A stretch of DNA of 64,000 nucleotides. Source: JAUIET01 sp964352475. Its GTDB lineage: Bacteria > Pseudomonadota > Gammaproteobacteria > Pseudomonadales > JAUIET01. The translations under genes and the position numbers were made by a program. Location: assembly GCA_964352475.1 (NCBI GenBank), contig CAYGSL010000019.1, positions 14,241 through 78,240 on the forward strand, in the 5' to 3' direction. Under the pieces are notes generated by a model. The model did not search any database. It saw only the letters and a program-made list of their open reading frames with translations, and was not told the origin of the DNA. This document shows, in pieces, positions 54,101-62,160 of this stretch; the first letter of the stretch is position 1; each line of letters opens with the position of its first letter.

Positions 54101-55775
54101 GGTGCGAATATTCCGTGGTGACATGATGCTTGCGCACAGCGAAATGCCCGGCCAGATCAACACCGACGATATGTTCACCCGCTTACTGTACAGCGTGATC
54201 AAAACGGGTGTGGCGCCAAAGTCGTTTTATGAAGCAAACCCGGACGGCAGTCGGGCGCGAGTGCACTATGACGGCACGCCCGTGAATATTGTGGCCGCAT
54301 CGGTGGTGAGTGCCGGTAACTATTATGTGGAAGGCGCGACAGTGTTCTGCATTGATAACCCTTACACCGATTTGGAAAATTCGCTGGATGCATTTGTTGA
54401 TTGGATTATTGCCGCGGGGTATGACATTCAGCGTCTGGAAGCGCATGAAGATTGGTTTTCTCGTTTCAAGCGTCGATTGACTGCCTTGCCCGACGCGGAG
54501 AAAAAGCAGAGCGCGCTGGCCTTGCTCAAGGCGTTTGAACGCCCGCATTCCTTCGTGCCTTTTAGAGGCGAATCCGGCAATTTTCAGGCCCTGATATCAA
54601 GGCTGGATATTGCGCCCTCAGAGTTACAATTAAATGCAGGTTTTATCCATAAGTGTTTGAATGATTTGGCATTGCTTGGGTTGATTGGGAAGCCTGGCAA
54701 GGTGTCAGACGCAGCACGCCAGGACACTCAGGAGACTAAGGCCACACAGGCCTACGGGGTAACATCAAGTACCGCAGACCTTAGTCAAATGGACATTGCG
54801 CGCCGCCTGCCAGGTAGCAAAGATATCGCAATAGACATTGAGTACTGCGGTGTGTGCCATTCAGATATTCATTTTGCCCATAACGATTGGGGGGCAACCC
54901 AATACCCATTGGTGCCGGGCCATGAAATTGTTGGCAGGGTAGCTGCGGTTGGAAGTGATGTCTCTGAGTTTAGTGTCGGTGCGCGTGTGGCCGTAGGCTG
55001 CATGGTTGATTCCTGCAGGCACTGTGAAAGTTGTGACGAGGGTCTGGAGCAATACTGTGACAGTGGATTGGTACTGACGTACAACAGTTATGACCATCGC
55101 CACCAAAACACGCTCACCTATGGCGGTTATTCCAAGCACATTGTGGTCGACCAAGACTTTGTTATGGCTGTGCCTGAAAACCTGGACCCAGCAGGTGCTG
55201 CACCGCTGCTGTGTGCAGGCATTACCACTTGGTCGCCGCTGCGCGAGTGGGGTGTTAAAGAAGGCATGCGAGTGGGCGTTATTGGGTTGGGCGGTCTCGG
55301 TCATATGGCCTTGAAATTTTCTGCCGCTTTGGGCGCACACACGGTCATGATTTCCACGTCTCGTGAGAAAGCCGAAGATGCCAGACGGCTGGGTGCGGCC
55401 GATGTGTTGATATCCAAAGATCTGGATGCCATGCGAGAGGCCAAGGAAAGTTTTGATTTTATTCTCGACACCGTGCCGGTGCATCACGATATTGATGACT
55501 ACCTACGCCTGTTAAAACGTGATGGCACGCTTTGCCTGGTGGGTGCTTTGGAACCCCTGGATTTCCATTCGGGAAGAGTGGCGATGCGCAGGAAGAAAAT
55601 TACGGGTTCATCGATTGGTTCGATCAAGGAGACTCGCGACATGCTGGCGTTCTGTGGTGAACATAACATCACCGCCGACATCGAATTGATCACACCAGGC
55701 GAAATTCAAAATTCCTGGAAGAGGGTGCAGAGTAGTGATGTTAAGTATCGATTCGTGATTGATATGCAGGCGTAG
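51105..55775 (+). CDS. car: Carboxylic acid reductase fused to a zinc alcohol dehydrogenase
   Basis: A 1556-residue protein; ordinary carboxylic acid reductases are about 1170. Domains in order: ANL adenylation domain with SSGSTGTPKG (277-286) and DRCNDVLKLSQGEYV; carrier domain with LEHGGDSLG, Ser714 taking phosphopantetheine; NADPH reductase domain with TGANGFLG (809-816) and Y978GASK982; a short linker (about 1190-1207); then a full zinc ADH of the cinnamyl-alcohol/YahK type. The ADH has Cys1251, His1273-Glu1274 and Cys1370 for catalytic zinc, Cys1304/1307/1310/1318 for structural zinc, GLGGLG (1394-1399) and Ser1417-Thr-Ser-Arg suggesting NADPH. Start TTG 51105 or ATG 51165/51174. Predicted: acid to aldehyde to alcohol in one chain. 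No phosphopantetheinyl transferase is nearby. Confidence 0.95.
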   Translation: MDSLKYVLVRRYDKVGRPRDMLRMTKKKYPKFAERVQALAKNDAQVASHMPIAELWEGLNDDSVPLANSIDHLLEGYGDRPALGEREYTVEDVDGSGQLTRRYGPGFANVSYAEFRNRVRSIALAWNAQDRFKVNPDEFVVIMGFAGIDYLALDTACLYAQTVTVPIQANYGFEALKGMLEIIEPAVMTTSVVDLEMAVRLVEAIPSIRSLLVFDYDPADSGNLSAWQASKEALAASCPRLACLPLAELTELGNADDWAMLPPHKEGTERLAAIVHSSGSTGTPKGAMLPERALAAAWYSRPPTAPSITLGLAPLNHLLGRVSIQGALGIGGLANFTLAEDMSTLIEDIRATRPINIALVPRIVDMIYQDYLNQVSRKVNELAVSEEQAREDVLNEFRGVYLGDRLLGGSVGSAPTTAEMRQFMMSCFNIPLMDGYGNTESGTGLVTFNNRINRDSVTDYKLRDTPELGYLTTDKPYPRGEFGIKTHTQILGYYKNPEATAKLVDEDGFYMTGDIVEERGPDHVVVIDRCNDVLKLSQGEYVAVGRLGTIFEAESDLIQQIYVYGNSLRSFLVATVVPDMDALKSVLGDTPELQAMQSVIREDFQRIARSSDLKSFEVPREFIIETEPFTAENGLLTSVLKKKRPALKEKYGAQLEALYESGEQLKTEQLKRLKDPDSTLSAVEKLRILLASNIGIEEDDVDNDRSYLEHGGDSLGSVTLAMAIENVFGAEIPSNDILSPAGNVNTWAKILSGESGKQLARFDDIHGERKDEVFANDLTLGKFLPSELLVNATSLPAVIAGVRQTVFLTGANGFLGRVVCLEWLKRLSASGGKLICLVRAADDQAAQQRLSDAFDSAGSEMSVLFTSLRSQLEVVAGDFGQPLLGLTPEKFDALAEEVDLISHAGALVNHVMDYQSLFAPNVAGVAEIIRLALSGKKKSIDFVSSTAVTPHLQFNTGGTETAKLAVSAKLNDRYANGYGASKWAGEVLLGEAQQSFGLPVRIFRGDMMLAHSEMPGQINTDDMFTRLLYSVIKTGVAPKSFYEANPDGSRARVHYDGTPVNIVAASVVSAGNYYVEGATVFCIDNPYTDLENSLDAFVDWIIAAGYDIQRLEAHEDWFSRFKRRLTALPDAEKKQSALALLKAFERPHSFVPFRGESGNFQALISRLDIAPSELQLNAGFIHKCLNDLALLGLIGKPGKVSDAARQDTQETKATQAYGVTSSTADLSQMDIARRLPGSKDIAIDIEYCGVCHSDIHFAHNDWGATQYPLVPGHEIVGRVAAVGSDVSEFSVGARVAVGCMVDSCRHCESCDEGLEQYCDSGLVLTYNSYDHRHQNTLTYGGYSKHIVVDQDFVMAVPENLDPAGAAPLLCAGITTWSPLREWGVKEGMRVGVIGLGGLGHMALKFSAALGAHTVMISTSREKAEDARRLGAADVLISKDLDAMREAKESFDFILDTVPVHHDIDDYLRLLKRDGTLCLVGALEPLDFHSGRVAMRRKKITGSSIGSIKETRDMLAFCGEHNITADIELITPGEIQNSWKRVQSSDVKYRFVIDMQA

Positions 55776-55799
55776 TCTTAAAATCGGAATTGCGAGCAC

Positions 55800-57200
55800 T
55801 CAGCCCAGAGCAGAATAATGTGGTTGGTCTATTGCTAATTGCCCGGCAACGGTTTGTCGTAGGTGAAGGTTGAGACCGGGTGTGGTTAGCTCCAGGTTGC
55901 CTCGTAAAGCGTTAACCAAATTCCAGCGCAAATCCTCCAATTCGCCATGCCCTAACAGCGCTTGCAGGCGTAAGTGTTCTTGTTGAGCCAATGCTGGGCC
56001 ATATTGAAACTCCCGTTGCGCAATGCCCAGCGAATTGGCCGCCACCTTTGCCAGAAAAGCCGCATGGCTGTCATTATTCGCCGCCTGCATTTTTGCAACA
56101 TCGTCTTTTAGAAATTTACGCACACCTTCAATAAGTTCCGCCGGCATAGGCAGTTGGTAACCGTGGTCCAAAGTCGTTTTCTCCGGACGCTGGTAGTCGC
56201 CGGGAATGATAAGATTTACGCAATCCATTTGCGCTTCTGAAGATCGTCGGCCAATAACGGGGCGCTCGAGGCTTGGTGTTTCACCCGTGCGCCAGGTAGC
56301 TGCCATATTGAGTGTGGATATTGACCACCAGAAAGAACCAAATACCTGCCAGAAGGTGATATCAGAGCGATCAATACGCAGCCCCGATACAGAGTAATAA
56401 CCATCTAACAATTCATCTATGGAACCAAAACCGCCAACGGGCAAATCGGACTGCCCAAACCGCCAGGAATTAACGCATAGCCAACCCAGATCACGAATCG
56501 GGTCGCCGATTTGAGCCAATTCCCAATCAAGAACCGCGCGAATGCCGTTGCTGTCTATCATCAGATTGCCGTTGCGAAAATCGCCGTGTACCAGTGTCTC
56601 TCGCGAATTGGCGGGCAAATTTTGCAGCAACCAGCGGGCCGTGAAATCAATCATGGGTTCCGGTATTTCAAGCGCTTTATACGAATCCCAGGTTTCTCGA
56701 ATCAGTTCTTCTGGCGCCACCGTAGGCAGTATTTTCAGTAGAGAATCGTCTACTTCAATTGCATGCAATCGTGCTAGAACTTCTCCGCACTGTCGCGCCA
56801 GGCGGGGGCGCACGTCCGCCAGGGCATCAACGCGAACAATCCTTTGACCCAGCGTTTCCCCGTCCAGCCACTCCATCAAATAGCCGTCTCCCAAGTTGTC
56901 TTCAGGTGTCAGCTCATACACCAGACCGGGCACCGGAATATCAGCTTGCTTGGCGAGTTGCAAAAGACGGGCTTCAACATCTAAGCCCACCTGACCGGGA
57001 ATGGAGGCACCTGCAATGGTGATCGGGCAACGTCGCAAGGCGAGCTGGCTTTCACCAGTCTCGGAATCAATGCGAACACGAAACGTTTCCTGGCTGGCAC
57101 CGGCAGTGAGTTGCCGGCATTCAAGCAAGGATTTGAACCCAGCGATTTCCCGTTGGAGAACAATTTCCAGTTGTTGTTGCATCTCGGAGTGATCGGGCAT
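55800..57200 (-). CDS. APH-like kinase, LvaA/ACAD10-11 kinase type
   Basis: A 466-residue APH-family kinase-fold protein. Motifs: LTAGASQETFRVRI, catalytic loop TLVHGDFRNGNLMID and metal site VLDWELAQIGDPIRDLGWL. The C-terminal extra 100 residues form a helical domain (MQAANNDSHAAFLAKVAANS). It overlaps the upstream acyl-CoA dehydrogenase gene by one base (TAATG). In LvaA of levulinate catabolism and in ACAD10/11, such a kinase phosphorylates 4-hydroxyacyl-CoA and the dehydrogenase partner removes phosphate; this role is inferred from the pairing. Confidence 0.87.
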   Translation of the reverse strand: MPDHSEMQQQLEIVLQREIAGFKSLLECRQLTAGASQETFRVRIDSETGESQLALRRCPITIAGASIPGQVGLDVEARLLQLAKQADIPVPGLVYELTPEDNLGDGYLMEWLDGETLGQRIVRVDALADVRPRLARQCGEVLARLHAIEVDDSLLKILPTVAPEELIRETWDSYKALEIPEPMIDFTARWLLQNLPANSRETLVHGDFRNGNLMIDSNGIRAVLDWELAQIGDPIRDLGWLCVNSWRFGQSDLPVGGFGSIDELLDGYYSVSGLRIDRSDITFWQVFGSFWWSISTLNMAATWRTGETPSLERPVIGRRSSEAQMDCVNLIIPGDYQRPEKTTLDHGYQLPMPAELIEGVRKFLKDDVAKMQAANNDSHAAFLAKVAANSLGIAQREFQYGPALAQQEHLRLQALLGHGELEDLRWNLVNALRGNLELTTPGLNLHLRQTVAGQLAIDQPHYSALG

Positions 57201-58465
57201 TAACTAACGCCTTTGGGTTTTTGCTGACTCATGTAGCCAAACATATAACCGGCTACCCGGCGCATTTGAATTTCATCCGCACCTTCTGTTATGCGGTAGC
57301 GACGGTGATGGCGATAAATATGTTCAAACGCTTTGTATCGTGAGTAACCCATGCCGCCGTGCACCTGCATGGCTGTGTCCGCTGCTTCACAGCAGAGCCG
57401 ATTGGCCTGGTAGTTACACATTGACACTTTGTCTGACACAGAAAACGCGCCGTCCTTATCCATCAGCCAGGCCGTTTTGTGAATCAGCGCGCGTAGCATT
57501 TCGCAACGCGCTTGCAGGTCAACCAGCGGGAACTGAATACCCTGGTTGCTGGAAAGCGGCTTGCCGAACGGCTTGCGCTCACGGGCGTATTTCACTGCCT
57601 CATTAACGCAATACTGAGCAGCACCCAAGCTGGATGCGGCTTGTCGAATGCGGTTTTCATTGAAGAAGTGCTGAACGACTTGTAGACCACGACCCTCGCC
57701 TGCAAAGATTGCCGAATCCGGAACCCTTACATTTTTAAAGCTGACATGCGCGTGATCGGTTGGCATATTAAACGTCCATAAATACTCTTCAACGTTTACG
57801 CCGGGTGCATCCATTGGCACCAGAAAAGCAGTGATTCCCTGTGCGTCGCCAGGTTCGCCAGAGGTTCGTGCCATCACCATGTCACAGTCTGCGGCGTGCA
57901 CGCCCGTATTCCAGGTTTTCTCGCCGTTGATAATCCAATGATCGCCGTCTTTAATCGCGCCAGTTTCCATATGGGTGGCATCAGAGCCGTGCTGTGGTTC
58001 AGTAATGCCAAATGCAAAGCCCTTTTGGGCGTTCTTTAAGCCATCTACCCACTCGGCTTTTTGTTGCTCGGTGCCGTATTCCAGCATTAGCAACAGGCCG
58101 ATGTTATTGCCTACTACGGAGTGTTCATTCTGCAGGTCGTTGTGTAAGCCAAGTCCTTTAACGGCGAGGTGCTCCCGAATAATCGCCATGCCCAGATTGC
58201 TACCATTGCGCCCGCCATGTTCTTCTGGGAATGGATAGCTGAAAATACCGGCTTCTATGGCCAGCTGTTTGGCGGTTGCCAGCAGTGCTTCCCACTCTTC
58301 ATTGGGCAGGCCTTGCCGATCCCAGTCGGTGCGGGCATCTTCGCGGCGGTGATCAAAGAAACGAATATTGTCGTTAGTTTGTTCCAGTGGCTTGATTTTT
58401 TCCTCAATAAAACCATCCACTTCCTGGAGAAAGTTGGCGATGTCTTCGGGGATGTCAAAATTCAT
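57200..58465 (-). CDS. Acyl-CoA dehydrogenase, partner of the APH kinase
   Basis: A 421-residue FAD-dependent acyl-CoA dehydrogenase. Landmarks are the FAD-binding AFGITEPQHGSDATHMETGA, WIINGEKTWNTGVHAADCDM, RERKPFGKPLSSNQGIQF and AMQVHGGMGYSRYKAFEHIY ending ITEGADEIQMRRVAG. It resembles the ACAD10/11 and LvaC group. It is first in a two-gene minus-strand operon with the kinase. Desaturation or phosphate elimination from a 4-phospho-acyl-CoA is possible; ordinary beta-oxidation is the alternative. Confidence 0.92.
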   Translation of the reverse strand: MNFDIPEDIANFLQEVDGFIEEKIKPLEQTNDNIRFFDHRREDARTDWDRQGLPNEEWEALLATAKQLAIEAGIFSYPFPEEHGGRNGSNLGMAIIREHLAVKGLGLHNDLQNEHSVVGNNIGLLLMLEYGTEQQKAEWVDGLKNAQKGFAFGITEPQHGSDATHMETGAIKDGDHWIINGEKTWNTGVHAADCDMVMARTSGEPGDAQGITAFLVPMDAPGVNVEEYLWTFNMPTDHAHVSFKNVRVPDSAIFAGEGRGLQVVQHFFNENRIRQAASSLGAAQYCVNEAVKYARERKPFGKPLSSNQGIQFPLVDLQARCEMLRALIHKTAWLMDKDGAFSVSDKVSMCNYQANRLCCEAADTAMQVHGGMGYSRYKAFEHIYRHHRRYRITEGADEIQMRRVAGYMFGYMSQQKPKGVS

Positions 58466-58679
58466 ATGCTTTACATGGCTGCTGCAAGAGTATTTGCGAT
58501 TCAGGATACCAGCAACGCAGCTTGCAGTCCTTTTGAATTGTCGCGGTCATTGATGCCGAGTATTCGATTTAAGTGAAAGGCGATACAATACCGGCTACTT
58601 CGCTCACCAGGCATTGCGTTGCGTGAACGCTGCCTTAATTTCGCTATTAAATGTTTGTTCAACCAAAGGAAAATCACTC

Positions 58680-59864
58680 ATGTCACAAGCCTATATTGTT
58701 GCTGCGGTTCGCAGTGCTGGCGGCCGTAAAAATGGCCGGCTATCGAAAGTTCACCCGCTGGATCTTGGTGCAAAAGTTGTCGATGGCTTGGTTGAGAAAA
58801 GCGGTGTGGCCGTCAGTGAAATCGACGACTTGATTTTTGGTTGTGTCTCACAGGTAGGCGCACAATCCAGCAATATTGGTCGTGGCGTGTGTTTGTCGTC
58901 GGTGTTGGGTGAGCAAGTTCCAGGTACAACGGTGGATCGCCAGTGCGGTTCGGGTCAGCAAGCCATCCATTTCGCGGCGCAAGCCGTTATGTCTGGCACG
59001 CAAGACGTGGTAATTGCGGGCGGCGTTGAGAATATGAGCCAGGTGCCAATCGGTGCCAGCATTATTGATGGCGCTAAGGCCGACCATGGCGTTCCGTATG
59101 GCAAGGCTATTTCTGAGCGCTATCCCGGTGTTCAATTTAATCAATTTGCCGGTGCTGAAATGCTGGTGAAAAAATACGAACTGACCAGCGAAGAGCTGAA
59201 CGAATTTGCATTGGCCAGCCATCTTAAGGCCAAGCAGGCGGTGGAAGAAGGTCGCTTCGAAGGGGAAATCATACCCATTGAGGTTGAGTTGGAAGACGGT
59301 TCGTTGGAAATGCATACACAGGATGAAGGCATTCGAATGGACGCTACGATTGGCGCCATTTCAGGCCTGCAGCCTATGGCCGAAGATGGTGTATTGACCG
59401 CTGCTAATGCATCGCAGATTTGCGATGGCGCGGCCGCTGTGATGATTGCCAGCGGTGATGCCTGCAAACGTCTGGGCTTGACGCCATTGGCCAAGATTGT
59501 GGCCATGAGCGTGATCGGTTCCGATCCAGTCATCATGCTAGAAGGTCCAATTCCGGCGACTAAGAAAGTGCTGGAAAGAGCCGGCATGAGCATGGACGAC
59601 ATCGATTTGTTTGAAGTGAACGAGGCGTTTGGTTCCGTACCTTTATCGTGGGCAAAAGCGCTTGATGCAGACCTGGATAAATTGAACGTTAACGGTGGAG
59701 CGCAGGCGCTGGGTCATCCATTGGGTGGTACAGGTGCGAAGCTTATGACTACCTTGGTGCATGAGCTTCACCGCACTGGTAAGCGCTACGGCTTGCTGGC
59801 CATATGTGAAGGTGGTGGTACGGCGAATGGCACCATTGTTGAGCGTGTGACGGCGGTAGACTGA
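58680..59864 (+). CDS. Acetyl-CoA acetyltransferase (thiolase)
   Basis: A 394-residue thiolase of normal length. The acyl-carrying Cys89 is in VDRQCGSGQQAIHFA; the His is in NVNGGAQALGHPLGGTGAKL and the second Cys in CEGGGTANGTI. It cleaves 3-ketoacyl-CoA or condenses two acetyl-CoA. The start is the ATG at 58680 (MSQAYIVAAVRSAGG), since the longer frame from 58614 lacks homology. The CGSGQQA sequence rather than CASG is seen in the FadA-like/steroid thiolase group. Confidence 0.92.
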   Translation: MSQAYIVAAVRSAGGRKNGRLSKVHPLDLGAKVVDGLVEKSGVAVSEIDDLIFGCVSQVGAQSSNIGRGVCLSSVLGEQVPGTTVDRQCGSGQQAIHFAAQAVMSGTQDVVIAGGVENMSQVPIGASIIDGAKADHGVPYGKAISERYPGVQFNQFAGAEMLVKKYELTSEELNEFALASHLKAKQAVEEGRFEGEIIPIEVELEDGSLEMHTQDEGIRMDATIGAISGLQPMAEDGVLTAANASQICDGAAAVMIASGDACKRLGLTPLAKIVAMSVIGSDPVIMLEGPIPATKKVLERAGMSMDDIDLFEVNEAFGSVPLSWAKALDADLDKLNVNGGAQALGHPLGGTGAKLMTTLVHELHRTGKRYGLLAICEGGGTANGTIVERVTAVD

Positions 59865-59892
59865 CGCCGCGCTGCACGGCGATACTTGGTTG

Positions 59893-59930
59893 CCAGGCGT
59901 ATCTGCCCCAAGTGGGTACGGTACGCCTGG
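59893..59930. terminator. Hairpin between convergent thiolase and aminotransferase genes
   Basis: CCAGGCGTA and TACGCCTGG are perfect 9-bp arms around a 20-base loop that can itself pair CCC with GGG. It lies between two convergent stops and may end both transcripts. No clear U-run. Confidence 0.45.
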
Positions 59931-59944
59931 TTGCCCTTAAATAC

Positions 59945-61093
59945 TCAGCCTTCGGTCAATTCCTTAAGTACTGTCTCAAACGACGCAACAGTACGGTCAA
60001 CGTTCTGCAGTTTGTCCAGCCCAAACAAGCCTAACCTGAAGGTTTTAAAATCCTCACGTTCATCGCACTGTAATGGCACACCAGCCGCTATTTGCATGCC
60101 TTGAGCGGCGAATTTACTGCCGTTTTGAATGCCGCCGTCTTCGGTATAGCTAACCACAACGCCTGGTGCCTTGAAGCCATCGGCGGCTACGCTGTTGATT
60201 CCATTCGACTCCAAAACCGCGCGAATCTTTTGCCCAAGCTCAATTTGCCACGTTTTGACTTGATCAAAACCCAGCTCCTCCGTTTCCTGCATCACAGCGT
60301 GAAAGGCGCGCAAACCATCGGTGGGCATTGTTGCGTGATACGCGTGACCGCCGTTTTCATAGGCTTGCATAATGCTGTGCCATTTTTTGAGGTCGCAGGC
60401 AAAACTATCGCTGTCAGTCTCAGCCAATCGCGCAAGGCCACGTTCGCCTAGCATAACCAGCCCACAACAAGGAGATCCGCTCCAGCCTTTTTGTGGTGCG
60501 CTGATCAGCGCATCAATGCCCAGATCAGCCATATCCAGCCATAACGTGCCGGATGCAATGCAGTCTATAACTAACAGGCCGCCCACTTCATGAGTGGCCT
60601 CACTCAGTGCTTTGATGTAATCGTCTGGTAACATCATGCCGGATGAGGTTTCAACGTGCGGGGCAAAAACCACGGTAGGCTTTTCAGAACGAATAGCAGC
60701 ACAGACTTCGTCAATTGGTGCGGGTGAGAAGGGCGCTTGTGCGTCGCCGGACGCTTGGCTGGCTTTCATCACGGTATGTGATTTGGCGATATTTCCGGTG
60801 TCGAGAATTTGTGTCCAGCGGAAGCTGAACCATCCGTTTCTAATCACAAGACAGTGTTGGTCACGGGCGAATTGGCGGGCAACGGCTTCCATTCCAAACG
60901 TGCCGCTACCGGGCACTATGACCACGGCCACGGCTGAATATACCTGCTTCAAGGTGCTTGATATGTCGCGCATGACGGATTGAAACGACTGCGACATATG
61001 GTTTAGCGAGCGGTCGGTATACACCACCGAATACTCTAGTAAGCCATTGGGGTCTATATCGGGTCTAAGTCCAGCCATTTGAATCACTACCAT
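59945..61093 (-). CDS. Class V aminotransferase (alanine-glyoxylate/serine-pyruvate type)
   Basis: A 382-residue PLP enzyme of aminotransferase class V. Visible are VIVPGSGTFGMEAVARQF, VFAPHVETSSGMMLPDDYI, the Asp in LLVIDCIASGTLWLDM and the PLP Lys in SAPQKGWSGSPCCGLVML. The C-terminal part has RLGLFGLDKLQNVDRTV. The closest pattern is alanine-glyoxylate or serine-pyruvate aminotransferase, with 2-aminoethylphosphonate enzymes as an alternative. The start at ATG 61093 is chosen over TTG 61099. Confidence 0.87.
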   Translation of the reverse strand: MVVIQMAGLRPDIDPNGLLEYSVVYTDRSLNHMSQSFQSVMRDISSTLKQVYSAVAVVIVPGSGTFGMEAVARQFARDQHCLVIRNGWFSFRWTQILDTGNIAKSHTVMKASQASGDAQAPFSPAPIDEVCAAIRSEKPTVVFAPHVETSSGMMLPDDYIKALSEATHEVGGLLVIDCIASGTLWLDMADLGIDALISAPQKGWSGSPCCGLVMLGERGLARLAETDSDSFACDLKKWHSIMQAYENGGHAYHATMPTDGLRAFHAVMQETEELGFDQVKTWQIELGQKIRAVLESNGINSVAADGFKAPGVVVSYTEDGGIQNGSKFAAQGMQIAAGVPLQCDEREDFKTFRLGLFGLDKLQNVDRTVASFETVLKELTEG

Positions 61094-61155
61094 GGTCAAA
61101 AGAGCCGGCAGTGTACTTGAGAATTAGCTGCAGATCATCTTTGCGATGAACTCGG

Positions 61156-61199
61156 AAGAAAAAGAGGGGCACCAATTCTCCAATAGTCGAATTGGTGCC
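61156..61199 (-). terminator. Rho-independent terminator of the histone-like/phasin-like unit
   Basis: GGCACCAATTC and GAATTGGTGCC form a perfect 11-bp stem (61168-61178/61189-61199) with a 10-base loop. On the minus strand it is followed by CCTCTTTTTCTT. It starts 7 bases after the phasin-like stop and is the only terminator seen after both frames, so they share one mRNA. Confidence 0.85.
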
Positions 61200-61205
61200 G
61201 TTCGC

Positions 61206-61469
61206 TTAGTCGCGAATGCGCTTCGCAAGGTCTTTTATAGCCTTACGCAGCCGTTTTGCCTGCTTCTCAAAATCTTTGGAAGTAGGAACATCGGCTTTTT
61301 TAACTACTTTCTCAATTTGATCAAGCAGCTTTTCACCCCGTTTTACCAGTGACTTCTGAGTAGACGGTGCGTCCTTGCGTGCCTTTTCAATTGCTTTTCT
61401 GGCGTCTTGCAACTGGTCTTGTACTTCCTCGAATACTCGAGCGTACAAACCAAGATTGGCCAGCATCAC
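61206..61469 (-). CDS. Phasin-like protein, probably a continuation of the histone-like gene in the -1 frame
   Basis: From the first start codons (GTG 61469, ATG 61466) 86-87 residues: NLGLYARVFEEVQDQLQDAR, SLVKRGEKLLDQIEKVVKKA, a helical, Lys/Asp-rich sequence like phasins of PHA granules. The frame is open further upstream to 61532, and that part (SIEQLSGNARRV) also reads as protein, but holds no start codon and no ribosome binding site. It joins the histone-like frame exactly at a run of nine A. It is therefore either reached by slippage or starts inefficiently at 61466-61469. Confidence 0.65.
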   Translation of the reverse strand: MMLANLGLYARVFEEVQDQLQDARKAIEKARKDAPSTQKSLVKRGEKLLDQIEKVVKKADVPTSKDFEKQAKRLRKAIKDLAKRIRD

Positions 61470-61522
61470 ACGGCGAGCATTGCCAGATAACTGTTCAATG
61501 CTCGCACTTTGCGAAGGTTTAG

Positions 61523-61960
61523 CTATTTTTTTTTAGCTGCTTTCTTCTTGGCAGCAGGTTTTTTCTTCGCTGCTGGCTTTTTCTTAGCAGCCGGCTTCTT
61601 CTTGGCTACTTTTTTGGCCGCCGGCTTTTTCTTGGCAGCTGCTTTTTTCTTAGCAGGTGCCTTTTTCTTGGCGGGCGCTTTCTTTTTAGCCGTCGTTTTC
61701 TTCTTAGCCGCTACCTTTTTCTTAGCCGCTGGCTTTTTCTTGGCAGTGGTCTTTTTCTTAGCTGCTACCTTCTTTTTGGTAGCCGCTTTCTTCTTCGCTG
61801 CCGGCTTCTTCTTGGCTACCGCCTTCTTCGCAGTTGTTTTCTTGCGAGTGGTAGTGGCCTTCTTGCGAGTAGCCGCCTTTTTAGCCGTTGTTTTCTTCTT
61901 CGCTGTTGTTTTCTTGCGAGTGGTGGATTTCTTAGCGGTGGTTTTCTTTCGTTGTGCCAT
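61523..61960 (-). CDS. Histone H1-like Lys/Ala-rich DNA-binding protein
   Basis: A 145-residue protein made almost only of Lys, Ala, Thr, Pro and Arg in short repeats (TTAKK, PAAKKK, VAAKKK, APAKKK), like the histone H1-type tails of AlgP and PhaF. It would bind DNA and compact it. A ribosome binding site (GAGGA) lies 8 bases before the ATG. It ends KKAAKKK with AAA AAA AAA TAG, a nine-A run touching the stop. Repeats make this a hard region for assembly, so copy number could differ. Confidence 0.88.
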   Translation of the reverse strand: MAQRKKTTAKKSTTRKKTTAKKKTTAKKAATRKKATTTRKKTTAKKAVAKKKPAAKKKAATKKKVAAKKKTTAKKKPAAKKKVAAKKKTTAKKKAPAKKKAPAKKKAAAKKKPAAKKVAKKKPAAKKKPAAKKKPAAKKKAAKKK

Positions 61961-62160
61961 TGTAGGTCCTCTATGCGAAAGTAGTCAGTGTTAATGGTTT
62001 AGTTTTATTCGCGCACGACTACTCGATACAACAGAAAGCCAGACAGTGCATCACACAGCGCGCTGGGCGCAAGTGTGCGCCATTTTTCCATAGGATTCAA
62101 ATGGCTGTATTACCAAACTTTTGCGGTTATTATTGCCGTGTCGATTATGAGGAAATAACA

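Noticed and set aside
61509..61994. Long plus-strand frame rich in Phe, Ala, Leu opposite the histone-like gene
   Set aside because: It is the mirror of the Lys/Ala codons on the minus strand; the minus strand has a ribosome binding site, a terminator and a known protein type.
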